A stretch of DNA of 64,000 nucleotides, from positions 341,662,302-341,726,301 of the forward strand of contig NC_090319.1 in NCBI RefSeq assembly GCF_040869045.1, given 5' to 3'. The notes below the pieces were generated by a model. The model did not search any database. It was not told the origin of the DNA and saw only the letters and a list, made by a program, of their open reading frames with translations. This document shows, one piece after another, positions 1 to 11,079 of this stretch (its first letter is position 1; each line of letters opens with the position of its first letter). Position numbers and translations under genes: made by a program. This DNA is from Eurosta solidaginis. Lineage: Eukaryota > Arthropoda > Insecta > Diptera > Tephritidae.

Positions 1-1175
1 TTTCCAAAGTTATATTTTGCGTCAATAAACCAATCCAGTTACCATGTTTCATCCCTTTTTTCGTAGTTGGTATAGAATTATGGCATTTTTTTCATTTTTC
101 GTAATTTTCGATATCGATAAAGTGGGCGTGGTTATGGTCGGATTTCGGCCATTTTTTATACCAAGATAAAGTGAGTTCAGGTAAGTACGTGGGCTAAGTT
201 TAGAAAAGATATATCGATTTTTGCTCAAGTTATTGTGTTAACGGCCGAGCGGAAGGACAGACGGTGGACTGTGTATAAAAACTGGGCGTGGCTTCCACCG
301 ATTTCGCCCATTTTCACAGAGAACAGTTACCGTCACAGAATCTATGCTCCTACCAAATTCGAGAAGGATTGGTATATTTTTGTTCGACTTATGGCATTAA
401 AAGTATTCTAGACAAACTAAATGAAAATGGGCGGAGCCACGCCCATTTTGAAATTTTCTTTTATTTTTGGATTTTGTTGCATCATATCATTACTGGAGTT
501 GAATTTTGACTTAATTTACTTATATACAGTAAAGATATTAACTTTTTTGTTAAAATTTGAATTTAAAAAAAAATTTTTTTAAAAAGTGGGCGTGTTCTTC
601 ATCCAATTTTGCTAATTTTTATTTAGCACATATGTAGTAATAGTAGTAACGTTCCTGCCAAATTTCATCATGATATCTTCAACGACTGCCAAATTACAGC
701 TTGCAAAACTTTTAAATTACCTTCTTGTAAAAGTGGGCGGTGCCACGCCCATTGTCCAAAATCTTACTAGTTTTCTATTCTGCGTCATAATGTCAACCCA
801 TCTACCAAGTTTCAGCGCTTTAACCGCCTTTGGAAATGAATTATCGCATTTTTTCGGTTTTTCGAAATTTTCGATATCGAAAAAGTGGGCGTGGTTATAG
901 TCCGATATCGTTCATTTTAAATAGCGATCTGAGATGAGTGCTCAGGAACCTACATACCAAATTTCATCAAGATACCTCAAAATTTACTCAAGTTATCGTG
1001 TTAACGGACGGACGGACGGACGAACGGACGGACATGGCTCAATCAAATTTTTTTTCGATCCTGATTATTTTGATATATGGAAGTCTATATCTATCTCGAT
1101 TCCTTTATATATGTACAACCAACCGTTATCCAATCAAACTTAATATACTCTGTGAGCTCTGCTCAACTGAGTATA
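1..1175 (-). mobile_element. DINE-1-like (Helentron-type) element, copy a, cut by window edge
   Basis: The element is entered part-way at the window edge and runs to its TATACTCAG terminus, read here as the inverted ACTGAGTATA at about 1166-1175. It shares the family blocks seen in eight other copies: repeated GTGGGCGTGGTTAT segments, a GGAC microsatellite followed by CATGGCTCAATC (about 1009-1045), then TATCTCGATTCC and CTGTGAGCTCTGCTCA. Strand follows the INE-1 convention, with the hairpin end as 3'. It encodes no protein; the open frames inside are translations of the repeat. Family assignment rests on termini and layout and on my memory of Drosophila INE-1. Confidence 0.8.
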
Positions 1176-1763
1176 AAAATATAGTATATCTAAGTAAAAT
1201 AGGTAACCCTATATGGGGAATGTTGAGAAAAAGTATACCACAAAATGTGCAGTAAGTGGTAGAACGCATTGCTGTAAGGGCAAGATCGTGATATTTCTCA
1301 AGGTCTTTAATTTGCTATGTGTGGCAGGCCGCCACCTCTAATGATATGCTAATTTTAAAAAGGCGAATTATGCGGGGGTTGCCCTTGTTATAATGGGTGT
1401 AAGGATTCTCATGCCTAGTAACAGACCTTCAGAACTTCAGAGGAGTAACTTCCCGTTGAAAGTTTCTGAGTTTGAATTCAAATTTGCTAAGCTTCACATT
1501 AACTTTTATGAACTAAAATTGTAATTTCCTTAGCTTCAATTGAAAACTCTGTGTGTGCTTCAGTTTTAGTTTTCTAACCTGGGAAAGATGTAGAAAAAAT
1601 CTAATCACTTCACAAGTTTTTCTTGCTACACAAAATTTTTCCTGAAAATAAGTCACAATTTTATAGCTTTAAGAGTTCATTTAAGGAAATACTTTAAGCT
1701 AGGCTTTTAAGTACACGCATCTTCTGACATAATTGTATACCTAATTTTGATTTATTAAAACAG
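1176..1763. other. No recognisable feature
   Basis: AT-rich sequence between a DINE-like element and a SINE. I see no open frame with family resemblance, no RNA gene and no clear repeat. Confidence 0.5.
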
Positions 1764-2283
1764 GTGGCCGCCGTGATGTGGTGGCAGCGTGCTCTGTATA
1801 CACAACGAAGGTCCTGGGTTCAAGCACCGGGCGAAGCAACATCCAAAATTAAAAAAAAAAATAAATAAATGTAAGGCGCGCTAACCTCCGAAGAGATCTA
1901 AGGCCGAGCTTCTCTTCCAATTTGCGTCGTGCTCCTCTTTTTTTTCCCCTACAAATTGGCCGGACGGGACCTACATGTCTGAGGCCGACTCCGAACGGCA
2001 TCTGCAAGGCAGATGAGTTTTCACTGAGAACTTTTCATTGCAGAAATACACTGGGAGCGCTTGCCAGACACTTCCAAAGGGCGACCCCGCTTAGAAAAAT
2101 TGTCTTCTAATTGAAAAACCTTATTTCTAAAATTTTGATGTTGCTTTGCCCGGGAGTTGAACCCAGGGCATACGGTGTGATAGGCGGAGCACGCTACCAT
2201 CACACCACGGTGGCCGCCATCCAAAATTTAGAAACAAGTTTTTTTCAAATAGAAATAAAAATTTCTAAGCGGGGCCGCCCCTG
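1764..2283 (+). mobile_element. tRNA-headed SINE, split by a nested SINE
   Basis: The tRNA-like head is at 1764-1840, with a B-box-like GGGTTCAAGCACCGG at about 1816-1830. The body resumes at 2229-2283 with the usual CTAAGCGGGGCCGCCCC block. The two halves are separated by an opposite-strand copy of the same SINE family. The 10-bp sequence ATCCAAAATT occurs on both sides of that insert (1841-1850 and 2219-2228), as expected for a target-site duplication. The copy is 3' truncated, since the last third of the family consensus is absent. Confidence 0.8.
1851..2218 (-). mobile_element. tRNA-headed SINE nested in another SINE
   Basis: This is a near-complete family member on the minus strand. Its head (GGCCACCGTGGTGTGATGG, about 2198-2216) lies at the right, with the B-box-like GGGTTCAACTCCCGG at about 2152-2166. 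Its 3' end (CGCGCCTTACATTTATTT) lies at the left with an adjoining A/T-rich tail. The same body is found at 23.9, 35.4, 36.6 and 63.7 kb, so this is a multicopy SINE and not a tRNA gene. It is flanked by ATCCAAAATT direct repeats. Confidence 0.88.
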
Positions 2284-3716
2284 AGCGATATTGAACTGTA
2301 ACCACGCCCAATTTCCCTTATCGAAATTTACAAAAGATTTAAGAAATTCGATAATTCAAGTAACAAAATATGAGAGTGTTGTTCTGAAGCTCGAAGTTAA
2401 TGTGAAAGAAAGTTTTGAAAATGATTTTTTATCGACGAGTTATTGATTTGTTGCCGATGGCTTATGGGCGGGTTATCCATTTCTAAGCGGGGAGATAGGG
2501 TATTTTTTTTTTGCTATAGACGAGTAATCCATTTGATACCGAAATGTAATAAAGTTTCTATAGATACCAAAGGTTAAGGATAGGTTGTCGATTTTTATAG
2601 ACAAGTTATCGGTCTGTTATTAACAATTATGAATTTATTTTCAAAAATTATACGATATTTATCGAAAAGGTACCGAAATGTTGTCAAAATGTTATTTATT
2701 TGTAAACGAAAAGTTATCTATTTGTTATAGGTTAGGTTAGGTTGAGTGGAAGCTGCCCTGGTAGAAGAAGCTCGCTTGAACAGCGTGAAGGTGCGTTGTG
2801 ATACCGCATAAAATAACGGTGACGTAGTTATAGCTACTTAGAGAATTGTTGCGTAGCAACAATATAGTTTCTAATGACACCGATCTCAACCTTGTATAAA
2901 TCTTCCAGATATTCAAGGCAGTTTAGACCGAAATACTTGCACCCAGCTCTGGCATAATCTGGTTAATCAAGATGAAGTGACTCGATGATTCGTCCTAATC
3001 ATTCTCCATACAGCTAAAAGATAATGGGGTTTCCAGTATATTGAGACGTAATGGATTCCCATTGGATAGTGTCCTTTCAAACCCCTAGTGACCAACGGTA
3101 GATGACTCAAAGTGAACCCATCATTTTGGCAGACCTCCTGCCATCCACTTCCAGCCCTGCACGAGGTGGTGTCCGTTCAACGCTAGCTGAGCTGGTGAGC
3201 AGCAGAATCTCGAAACCCCTACATCAATCTACATCCGGTTCACTTTCCAACAGTTTCCCGGGATATCACTATAGCCCAGGATCCTGATAATCTTAATCAT
3301 GAAATAGTTCGAGGCAATCGCAAGCGAGGTCATGCACTCCCATCGCACTAAACTTGAACTCAAGACCTTATAGCCGCTTTGCTATCAGAGTAGATGTTAA
3401 ATTCTCTAACCGTATTATCACTGTAAAGCATTTCATCCACCGCATCCTAATTCCACTTGTATCAAAGTAATACAAATTTGTTTTACGCGTTTTCTCGATT
3501 TGTTATCCAAAATCTATAGATTTGTTATACAAAAGTTATCGGTTTGTTATCGGAGTGTTACCAATACCTTATCTGTGTGTCATCGATTTGTTTCTATCAC
3601 ATTAGCTTCATGCTTACGAACAAAGCTCTCATATTTTCTTAGTTGAATTATCGAATTTTTTAAATCTCTTGTAAATTTCGGGAAAGTGGGCGTGGTTACA
3701 GTTCAATATAGCTCAT
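2284..3716. repeat. Inverted-repeat element with LINE debris in the loop
   Basis: Roughly 2287-2395 is the inverted complement of roughly 3606-3712. The arms share ATTGAACTGTAACCACGCCC and the stretch around TTCGATAATTCAA. Inside the arms lie repeated motifs of the type TTATCGATTTGTTAT (2440-2725 and 3480-3600). A LINE 3' remnant occupies the centre. Similar TTATCGG-type repeats recur at 25.43-25.64, 34.29-34.37 and 34.83-34.95 kb. Confidence 0.6.
2728..3478 (-). pseudogene. Decayed LINE ORF2 C-terminus and 3' tail
   Basis: On the minus strand the region ends in the CAACCTAACCTAACC tail often seen on fly LINEs, and the LINE at 40.8-42.0 kb has a similar end. Upstream of the tail, broken frames read like the region after RNase H, for example YFGLNCLEYLEDLYKVEI at about 2880-2935 next to a degraded Cys/His block near 2945-3010. 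There are several stops and frameshifts. The clade is not determined and the left-hand limit is approximate. Confidence 0.5.
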
Positions 3717-3840
3717 TTTAAGTACCAATTTATTCTTGGTCCAGATAAGCCAGTGAACTAAATTTCGTAAAATCAAATCAATTTTAATTAAAGTTGTCGT
3801 TTTAAAGGACGGACCGACGGACATGGCCCAATCTTTTCGA
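3717..3840 (-). mobile_element. Short DINE-1-like fragment
   Basis: It matches the middle of the copy at 33.0-34.1 kb in inverse orientation: CTTGGTCCAGATAAG, then GGACGGACCGACGGACATGG and CCCAATC. Both termini are missing. It continues the right arm of the inverted-repeat element. Confidence 0.55.
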
Positions 3841-5082
3841 CGAATTAGTGAAAAAACATGAGGAAAGCTTTCCGAAAAATAAAACTTAATTTTCGAGGAT
3901 AATAATTCCCCTTTCAAAGTTTTCTTGTGGTTTTGCAATAAAAAAATGACTAATTTAATAGTTGTGACACCAGATTCAGATTTAGCGTAACAAAGAACTT
4001 TGGAAAAGTGTCAGTCCGTTTCTAGATCTAAAAGTTGTCGACTTGTATTTTACTCATACATACATATACGAATATTTCGATAGCAAAATTCTTTTTTGGC
4101 ATGAAGATATTAATGTACTAAATACTTTCTGTTAAAAAGTAGTGCCTTGTATTTAGTAAAGCAGAAAAAACTGTAAAAATTCGAACTGCATTCAGAAGAG
4201 GATAATTCACTAAAATATTCAGATAAAGTCACTTTATAGAAAAAAATTTTGTTCACTTAAGCCCGTGTGGCGGACACATTGTTTAACTACAAATTTTTAG
4301 GCGCGCCCTAATATACATGTACATATGTATGAATGTCCTTCCTCATATATTCGCACGTGTAACAAATTGATGAAATGACTCTATCTGGATGTGGTGTGCA
4401 CGTTTTAATATTTTACTTCTACTGCTAATAGTCCAGGAGCCCACTGCAAAAAACATGTATTGAAACGAGACCAATATCATTTATTTATTTGTATTTAGTG
4501 CAACCTCAAACCGCGGACTTTCCAGGTCCTACCTTGGCAGGATCGTGGTCGATGAAAAGTCAGTTTTTGGGTAAAATATGTTGCATAGTGTATTAATATA
4601 AAATGCTCAAATTATGAAAGCTGGCCCACCCCGACCCCAAAAGTACCGACTTTTCTATCCTGGAAGAAACCCTTGGCAAATCGGTTCAAAGGACACGGTA
4701 TGCTTGAATTTTATTTTATTCCGAAGTCATACTATCTCGCTTTTTTTTTTTTGCATATTCCTTCTTTGAGAGTTAAATCAAGCTCAGCAATATAAATTTA
4801 CAAAAATTCTCCGAGCGCTTTTTGAGAAAATTGCATTTTAGTGTATCATCATGTAATATGAATTACACTGGTTGGCAGTGAAAATATTCTCTTGGTCAGA
4901 TACACATCAATTCGTTGGTCTAGTCGAGCACATAAAACCTGCGTACTTAGAGTTTCTAATGGACGCTCAAATTTTGGAGTTAGTGGTCAAAAATCCCTTT
5001 TTCATAGGTTGATTCATATAATAATCTACAAACACAACAACAGTGTACAAACTGTTAATTTGTAAAATGTCATATATATGAC
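3841..5082. other. No recognisable feature
   Basis: AT-rich sequence with only short homopolymers such as the T run near 4741. No frame or repeat here could be assigned. Confidence 0.5.
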
Positions 5083-5655
5083 TTGTACAAAATTAGCATC
5101 GATGAAATGTGCAACTTTTTCTTTGCACTGAATCAGCCCAACTACGCTAGGTGGACTGTTTACTACTTGAGCAATTTGGTTGGTTTAAAAATAGAAAATT
5201 CAACTCTTATTCAAGAATTCAAATGTGAAGCGGATGGTGCAAAGCGCAGAAAAAATAAATTAGCTAGATCTCCAGTGGAACTTTCCCTTTAACAAACCAT
5301 CAATGCTGATGCAGCAAACACTTCGACAAGTATAACGGACTTCACAAATTCGATACCAGCCAGGCAACGATGAGCTCTCAGTCACAGTATGCATACTAAA
5401 GTATAATCTCACGTATTCTAACAGGCCGGTCTTACAAACAGTGGTTATACTGCATATGCATTTCAAAAGAGTCGAATCGAAAAAGACCGAAATAATCTCG
5501 AAAGCATAATTTCGGTTGTGAAAAAATCAATAAATCAAATTGCTTCAAATAATAACAAAGCCGTTCTCTTCAACATATCCACCGGCAGAGCAGCTTCGTC
5601 TGAAGATGCAGACTTCCTTCTAAACATCGTATTACTGGGAAAAAAACAGAAGGTA
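5083..5655 (+). pseudogene. Broken gene of an uncharacterised invertebrate protein family
   Basis: Reading through stops and frame changes, segments appear in order: LNQPNYARWTVYYLSNL (about 5128-5178), then KRRKNKLARSPVELSL, QTINADAANTSTSITDFTNS (about 5294-5353) and IPARQR. After these come HFQKSRIEKDRNNL-type sequence (about 5460) and LFNISTGRAASSEDADFLLN (about 5566-5625). I recognise this order from uncharacterised proteins found repeatedly in invertebrate genomes, typically with NYARW, RSPVDLTLEQTINADAA and LFNIGTGKA blocks. Their function is unknown to me, and their copy number suggests mobile-element cargo. The copy has at least three in-frame stops (TAA at 5290, TGA at about 5371 and others). 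It joins Penelope-type sequence near 5656; whether that is one element or an accident is unclear. Confidence 0.6.
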
Positions 5656-6133
5656 AATTGTATGGAAAAAAATATAAAAAATATAACATTAACACAGCAT
5701 TCAAAACATCGAACAATCTAGGGCGAAAACTAAGAACTAACATTAACTCAGAGGATCCGTTTAGCAGCCACGGCGTATACAAGCTTACCTGCGGATGCCA
5801 GCATAGTTACATAGGACAAACAGGACGGCAAATAAGAACTAGGTTCAGAGAACATATTAGAGATTACAACAAAAAATACGGCATCCAAACATTATACCCG
5901 AGTCTAACTTTGCGAATCACATGGTCGAGAATGAATGTTCCCCAGCAAACATCAATAAAACAGTTAGGGTTCTTCACATACAAGAAAAGGGCCGACGCCT
6001 CAACGTACTCGAAAACATGGAAATCTACAAACAGAAAACATTCGACGGTAGAATAATAAACGCAGAGATAAACACAATTTCTGACACAATATTCGAGCCT
6101 TTAAATATTTGTTTACAGGAAACAACTTAATCA
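5656..6133 (+). pseudogene. Penelope-like element, GIY-YIG endonuclease remnant
   Basis: Penelope-like retroelements encode a reverse transcriptase followed by a GIY-YIG nuclease that nicks the target. Here only the linker and nuclease survive. The frame from 5658 reads LGRKLRTNINSEDPF, then GVYKLTCG and SYIGQTGRQIRTRFREHI, which holds the GIY (GVY) and YIG motifs and the catalytic Arg of the helix, at about 5773-5861. Near 5910 the frame shifts by one. The rest (FANHMVENECS, then QEKGRRLNVLENMEIYKQKT) ends in a stop at 6128. The reverse transcriptase is missing upstream. The non-coding tail, roughly 6134-6570, carries a hammerhead-like motif. Confidence 0.85.
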
Positions 6134-6410
6134 CACAGGTACAATAGACAAACACACAACACCAAATAAACACAAAACAATTAACACACCAAAACAAAAA
6201 ACCGACAAAGAAGGTCAAACGACTAAAATCACAGATTTCTACCTACCCCAGTCAGCCACACAAATCGATTAGTAAACCACCCTCGGTTCTGAATGAACAC
6301 ACAGCACATACACATAACTAAATATACACAAGCATCAATTTGACAATACCTGCTTATATACCTACGAACTATAAATACAGGACAAACGACAACAACAGAT
6401 CAGAACGAAA

Positions 6411-6450
6411 ATCGACACTGATGATGGCACAACGCCGAAACCGGTTTGTC
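6411..6450 (+). ncRNA. Hammerhead-ribozyme-like motif in Penelope 3' tail
   Basis: The order is helix I strand GACA (6414-6417), core CTGATGA (6418-6424), one unpaired T, helix II GGC-ACAAC-GCC (6426-6436), core GAAA (6437-6440) with its last A opening a self-complementary ACCGGT (6440-6445), one T, then TGTC (6447-6450), which pairs with GACA. Hammerhead ribozymes are reported in Penelope-like elements, often as minimal forms with short palindromic helix III. The extra T between CUGANGA and helix II departs from the canonical fold, so activity is uncertain. Confidence 0.5.
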
Positions 6451-6667
6451 TCAAAACCAAATTTGGCAAGGGATGACGGAAAATCGTTCCAATATACATC
6501 ATGTATGGAAAAAGTTTCTGAGGTACCTGTTAGTTTTGAAAACCGAATAAGCGGAATATAATTTACAATTTTTCCTCTCAGTGTGCAAAAAAGGAAATTT
6601 GCACAAACGTAGATTACCGTATGATGCTTTCATTTTCAGTCGGCACTGAATTTATTATTAAATTCAA

Positions 6668-8380
6668 CAAGTAAGGAAGGCCAAGTTCGGGTGTAACCGA
6701 ACATTACATACTCAGCTGAGAGCTTTGGAGACAAAATAAGGGAAAACCACTATGTAGGAAAATAAACCTAGGTAACCCTGGAATATGTTTGTATGACATG
6801 GGTATCAAATGGAAGGTACTAAAGAGTATTTTAAAAGGAAGTGGGCCTTAGTTCTATATGTGGATGCCTTTTTCAGATATCGCCCTAAAAGTGGACCAGT
6901 GGGTCTCTATAATGTGTTTGTATGATATGGGTATCAAATTAAAGGCACTAATTAAGGTTTAAAAAGGGAGTGACCCTTAGTTGTATATGTGAAGGCATTT
7001 TCGAGATATCGAACAAAATTTGGACCAGGGTGACCCAGAACATCATCTGTCGGGTACCGCTAATTTATTTATATATGTAATACCACGAACAGTATTCCTG
7101 CAAAGATTCTAAGGGCTTTTAATTTCGCCCAGCAGAACTTTTTCATTTTCTTCTAAGTAATATGGTAGGTGTCACACTCATTTTACAAAGTTTTTTTCTA
7201 AAGTTATATTTTGCGTCAATAGACCAATCAAGTTACCATGTCCCATCCCCTTTTTCGTATTTGGTATAGAATTATGGCATTTTATTCATTTTTCGTAATT
7301 TTCGATATCGAAAAAGTGGGCGTGGTTATAGACGGGTTTCGGCCATTTTATATACCAAGATAAAGTGAGTTCAGATAAGTACGTGGACTAAGTTTAGTAA
7401 AGATATATCGGTTTTTGCTCAAGTTATCGTGTTAACGGCCGAGCGGAAGGACAGACGGTCGACTGTGTATAAACACTGGACGTGACTTCAACCGATTTCA
7501 CCCATTTTCACAGAAAACAGTTACCGTCTTAGAATCTATGCCCCCACCAAATTTCAGAAGGATTGATAAATTTTTGTTCGACTTATGGCATTAAAAGTAT
7601 TCTAGACGAACTAAATGAAAAAGGGCAGAGCCACGCCTATTTTGAAATTTTCTTTTATTTTTGTATTTTGTTGCACCATATCATTACTGGAGTTGAATGT
7701 TGACATTATTTACGCATACACAGTAAAGATATTCAATTTTTTGTTAAAATTTGACTTTTAAACAATTTTTTTTTTAAAAGTGGCCGTGTTCTTCATCCAA
7801 TTTTGCTAATTTTTATTTAGCACATATATAGTAACAGTAGTAACTTTCCTGCCAAATTTCATCATGATATCTTCAACTACTGCCAAATTACAGATTGCAA
7901 AATTTTAAATTACCTTCTTTTAAAAGTGGGCAGTGCCACGCCCATTGTCCAAAGTTTTACTAATTTTCTATTCTGCGTCATAAGGTCAACCCCCCTACCA
8001 AGTTTCATAGCTTTATCCGTCTTTGGCAATGAATTATCGTATTTTTTCCGTTTTTCGAAATTTTTGATATCGAAAAAGTGGGCGTGGTTATACTCCGATA
8101 TCGTTCATTTTGAATAGAGATCTGAGATGATTGCCCAGGAACCTACATACCAAGTTTCATCAAGGTACCTCAAAATTTACTCAAGTTATCGTGTTAACCG
8201 ACAGACGGACAGACGGACGGACGGACGGACAGACGGACATGGCTTAATCAAATTTTTTTTCGATACTGATGATTTTGATATATGGAAGTCTATATCTATC
8301 TCGATTCCTTTATAACTGTACAACCAACCCTTATCCAATCAAAGTTAATATACTCTGTGAGCTCTGCTCAGCTGAGTATA
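6668..8380 (-). mobile_element. DINE-1-like (Helentron-type) element, copy b, full length
   Basis: Runs from the 3' terminus CAAGTAAGGAAGGCCAAG, with the hairpin GTTCGG-GTGTAA-CCGAAC at 6685-6702, to the 5' terminus ACTGAGTATA-type end at 8380. Subterminal ATACTCAGCTGAG near 6707 and GCTGAGTATA at 8371 form short inverted repeats. Internal tandem units, marked by GGTATCAAAT and GGACCAG, number about three. The GGAC/AGAC tract is at about 8203-8239. A-rich flanks on both sides (TTCAA and AAAAG) fit insertion at A/T runs. No coding capacity. Confidence 0.85.
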
Positions 8381-9074
8381 AAAAGCTGGCAAACTCATTT
8401 GGGAGAAAATATTTTCGATTTTTAGACAAATTTCAACAGCGCGTCCCATTGTGTCTGGCTTATCATACGTCCCGTTACACTAAATTGATAACAGCACCAT
8501 AACGATAATGTGCCCACACGCTGCCCATTTTAACATACATAGTATGTATTCGCCGTAAATATGTTTGCTGTTGTCATACATGGCAAGGCATATTATACAT
8601 TACAGCTAAATGCAGTTCAGCCTGACAACTGCACTAAATTAAGCTTAAGTATTTCAAAAGTTTTGTGCATAAATTTTACACCTATGAAGTGAGCAGTTTG
8701 TCTAGCATAAAATCAATATAAAGAAGCTGAAAAAAGTTAATAAATGAGAGTTAAGATAAAGATTTTTTTTTATATTGCTTACTTTAGGAGGTTAGGCAAT
8801 AAATTTAAACGTGTATAAACATACATATGTACAGACAATACAATTGTCGAACCAATAAGTGGCAAAAAAAATTATTATTATCACGTATTCGTCATTTGTC
8901 ATCTTTCAAGCCAGCTTTGTGCAGTCTTGTTTTGTGCTTATAAACATGAGTGACAAAAAGCCCAGTGATTGAAACAAAAAAACGTCAGCTTTAGCTTTGA
9001 GCTTTGTAGCTGGATAACCTTTGCAAAAGGTTGAAAATGGTTTCTGCATAAACACTATGGAAAGAAAAAAATAT
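8381..9074. other. No recognisable feature
   Basis: AT-rich sequence between a DINE-like element and a solo LTR. The last four bases (ATAT, 9071-9074) are the left copy of the LTR's target duplication. Confidence 0.5.
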
Positions 9075-9791
9075 TGTCACGGATATTAGCATCACTAAAT
9101 TATCCCATCACTAAGGCGATGCTAAGGCCATGCCAAGCAGTATTTACGTTAATAATTAAATCAAGTATACACATATATAAGGCAGCCCAGAGAGATGTCA
9201 CACACAGATGCATTTACTTATATGCCTATGTGCGCGCGAGAGACTGTAAACTACAAACATTCACATCAATAATTCAATCTTTATGTATCTACATAAACGA
9301 ATAAATAATTGCGTTTACACATATGTACGTATAAGAGCAGCGGAGCGGCAATGCACAAACACATGCATATATCTTATCTGAGTTGTCACAGGAGAGAGCA
9401 ATAATTTGTGCACGTAGTTGTGGCTGGCGATTTTGTAGCCGAAACAACTAGTAAGTTCTGGAAATCGAAGAGCCTAGAAGTATGCAGCGTAAACTATAAA
9501 AGCGTGGCAAGCGAGTAAGAAGTAATTCAGTTTGATTTGAGTTGTCAAGCAGTTTGATTAAGACGATATCTAGCGAGCAATAGCAGTGTTATTTTGAATA
9601 GTAGAGTTTCATTGAGCTATCAATCAGTGTGGTTATTAAGCAAGCTATTCGTTGCACAGTTTGTTATTGTGAAGTACTTTAATAAAGGCCATTTTGCATT
9701 ATTACAAATTGGAGTTATTTATTCAACAGTTTAGTGATTCGAACTTAGCAGAGGATTGCAAATAAGAGGATTTGCAAGCAAATTCGTTACA
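9075..9791 (+). mobile_element. Solo LTR of a Ty3/gypsy-like retrotransposon
   Basis: Starts TGTCACGGATATTAG and ends AAATTCGTTACA, giving TGT...ACA ends, and is flanked by perfect 4-bp direct repeats ATAT (9071-9074 and 9792-9795). A TATA box (9495-9501) and an AATAAA (9681-9686) sit in the expected order for U3, R and U5. There is no primer-binding site followed by an internal region, so it is a recombination remnant. A related LTR lies inverted at 37500-38022. Assignment to Ty3/gypsy is inferred from the 4-bp AT-rich target; no coding part is available to prove it. Confidence 0.82.
9495..9501 (+). promoter_or_regulatory. TATA box of the solo LTR
   Basis: TATAAAA, about 185 bp upstream of the LTR's AATAAA, in the position expected for the U3 promoter. 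Confidence 0.55.
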
Positions 9792-9795
9792 ATAT

Positions 9796-11079
9796 TTATA
9801 GCTGTTTCAATAATTAGACGCAGCCTTTGGTAAATCTTCCTTTTAGTTTAAAGTTCCTAACCCTTGAAAGTGTTTGTCATTTGAGAGTTAATTAGTGACA
9901 GCCTTAATAGTAATTTGTTTATGTAAAAAGTTGCAGTTTTGTTATCACTGATGATTTCATAATGAACGTGATTCTTGATTAAATCACAGTCAAATTTCTT
10001 GAGACGTTGAAAATAACGTGTTTCAGCTATCCGCGTGCCTTGTGTCGTTTTGCATACTATAGTAAGGGCTAAGATATGTAATTGATACATGCGCATATTT
10101 CACATAAAACGCTTGTTCAGCTCTGAAGCTCTCTCTATATATCTTCATTTCCGTCCTTCCTATTTTGGTTCGCTTTTTCTCTATTTGTTACCTCCATTTC
10201 CCATTCCGAATTTATTTCCTTTTCCCTCTTCCCCACACTTTCTCTTTTTTTTCATTTCACCATTATCTTTCTCTCAGTCTGCAATTCCCGCTCCTATTTT
10301 CCTTGTTCTCTCTTTCAGCCTATGGCTTTTTGTATTACTGTCCCTTTACTTCTCGCTCTTCTTCCTCCAGGGGTTGGTAAAACCTTCATTAGCACATCCG
10401 ATTCGACACCGATATTGTGAAAACACATTCTTGGATCACCTTGGCCCACATTTTTGTCTATATCTCAGAAGTGGTTGCACATATGGATTTAAACCCCACT
10501 TATGAACCATCTACGAAACTAACGCAGCTATGAATAAACCAACATATTTCGCCTTTGACCTTTTCGAACGTCTGCCTGAATAATAAATTTCAAACAAAAC
10601 GCAGCATTTTACCCCCTTTCCAGAAAGAAAGGTGACAAATATTAAGCTTTTCGAAGAGGGACCCCTGTACTGCACCGTTAATATAATTTTTTGAATGCGT
10701 CAGCCACTGGTTCACTTCCTGGAATGAATAGTTGCTCAAATAATAGATAAGCCTTCAAGGAAGTGCTCGTGTAACAAATTTCGAGTAAATCACATCATTA
10801 CTTATTTTTTTAGAATAGTCAGCCTCTGGTTCACTTCGCGGAAATATAAGATAGAAAAGGCAACAAATTGTGAATTCAAGCATCCTCAAATCCCATTTAA
10901 TGCACACCAAAACCAGTCTAGTGCTTATAGAGAAGCTCAGGCCCAAACACACGTACAGCAGAAAAAAATACATATAAGAATTATGAGGTCAATATATATA
11001 TATATATATATATCTGTTTGGAGCATACATACATATATGCCTCGAAAAAAAACCATGCTGCCTTTAAGGCCTCTCTTCG
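9796..11079. repeat. Unassigned region with pyrimidine-rich tract and (TA)n
   Basis: 10130-10380 is strongly C/T-rich on this strand (blocks such as TTCCCTCTTCCCC), and a perfect TA dinucleotide run lies at about 10992-11012. The long hydrophobic frames across the pyrimidine tract result from Phe/Leu/Ser/Pro-rich composition. Purine-rich counterparts occur near 60.84-61.0 and 63.3-63.5 kb. No gene seen. Confidence 0.6.

Noticed and set aside
1009..1045. GGAC/GACGGACGGAC repeats as a CRISPR-like or regulatory array
   Set aside because: It is the microsatellite of the DINE-like family, found at the same relative place in all copies; no spacers.
2150..2215. tRNA gene
   Set aside because: B-box-like GGGTTCAACTCCCGG and cloverleaf-like head belong to the SINE; the body and tail follow in several copies.
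8258..8290. CTGATGA as a hammerhead core in DINE copies
   Set aside because: No downstream hairpin plus GAAA in register; the match is part of the sequence CTGATGATTTTGATATATGG.
10089..10505. 138-codon hydrophobic frame (plus strand)
   Set aside because: It spans a C/T-rich tract that automatically yields Phe, Leu, Ser and Pro codons without stops. Overlapping frames are equally open, and there is no domain or start context.
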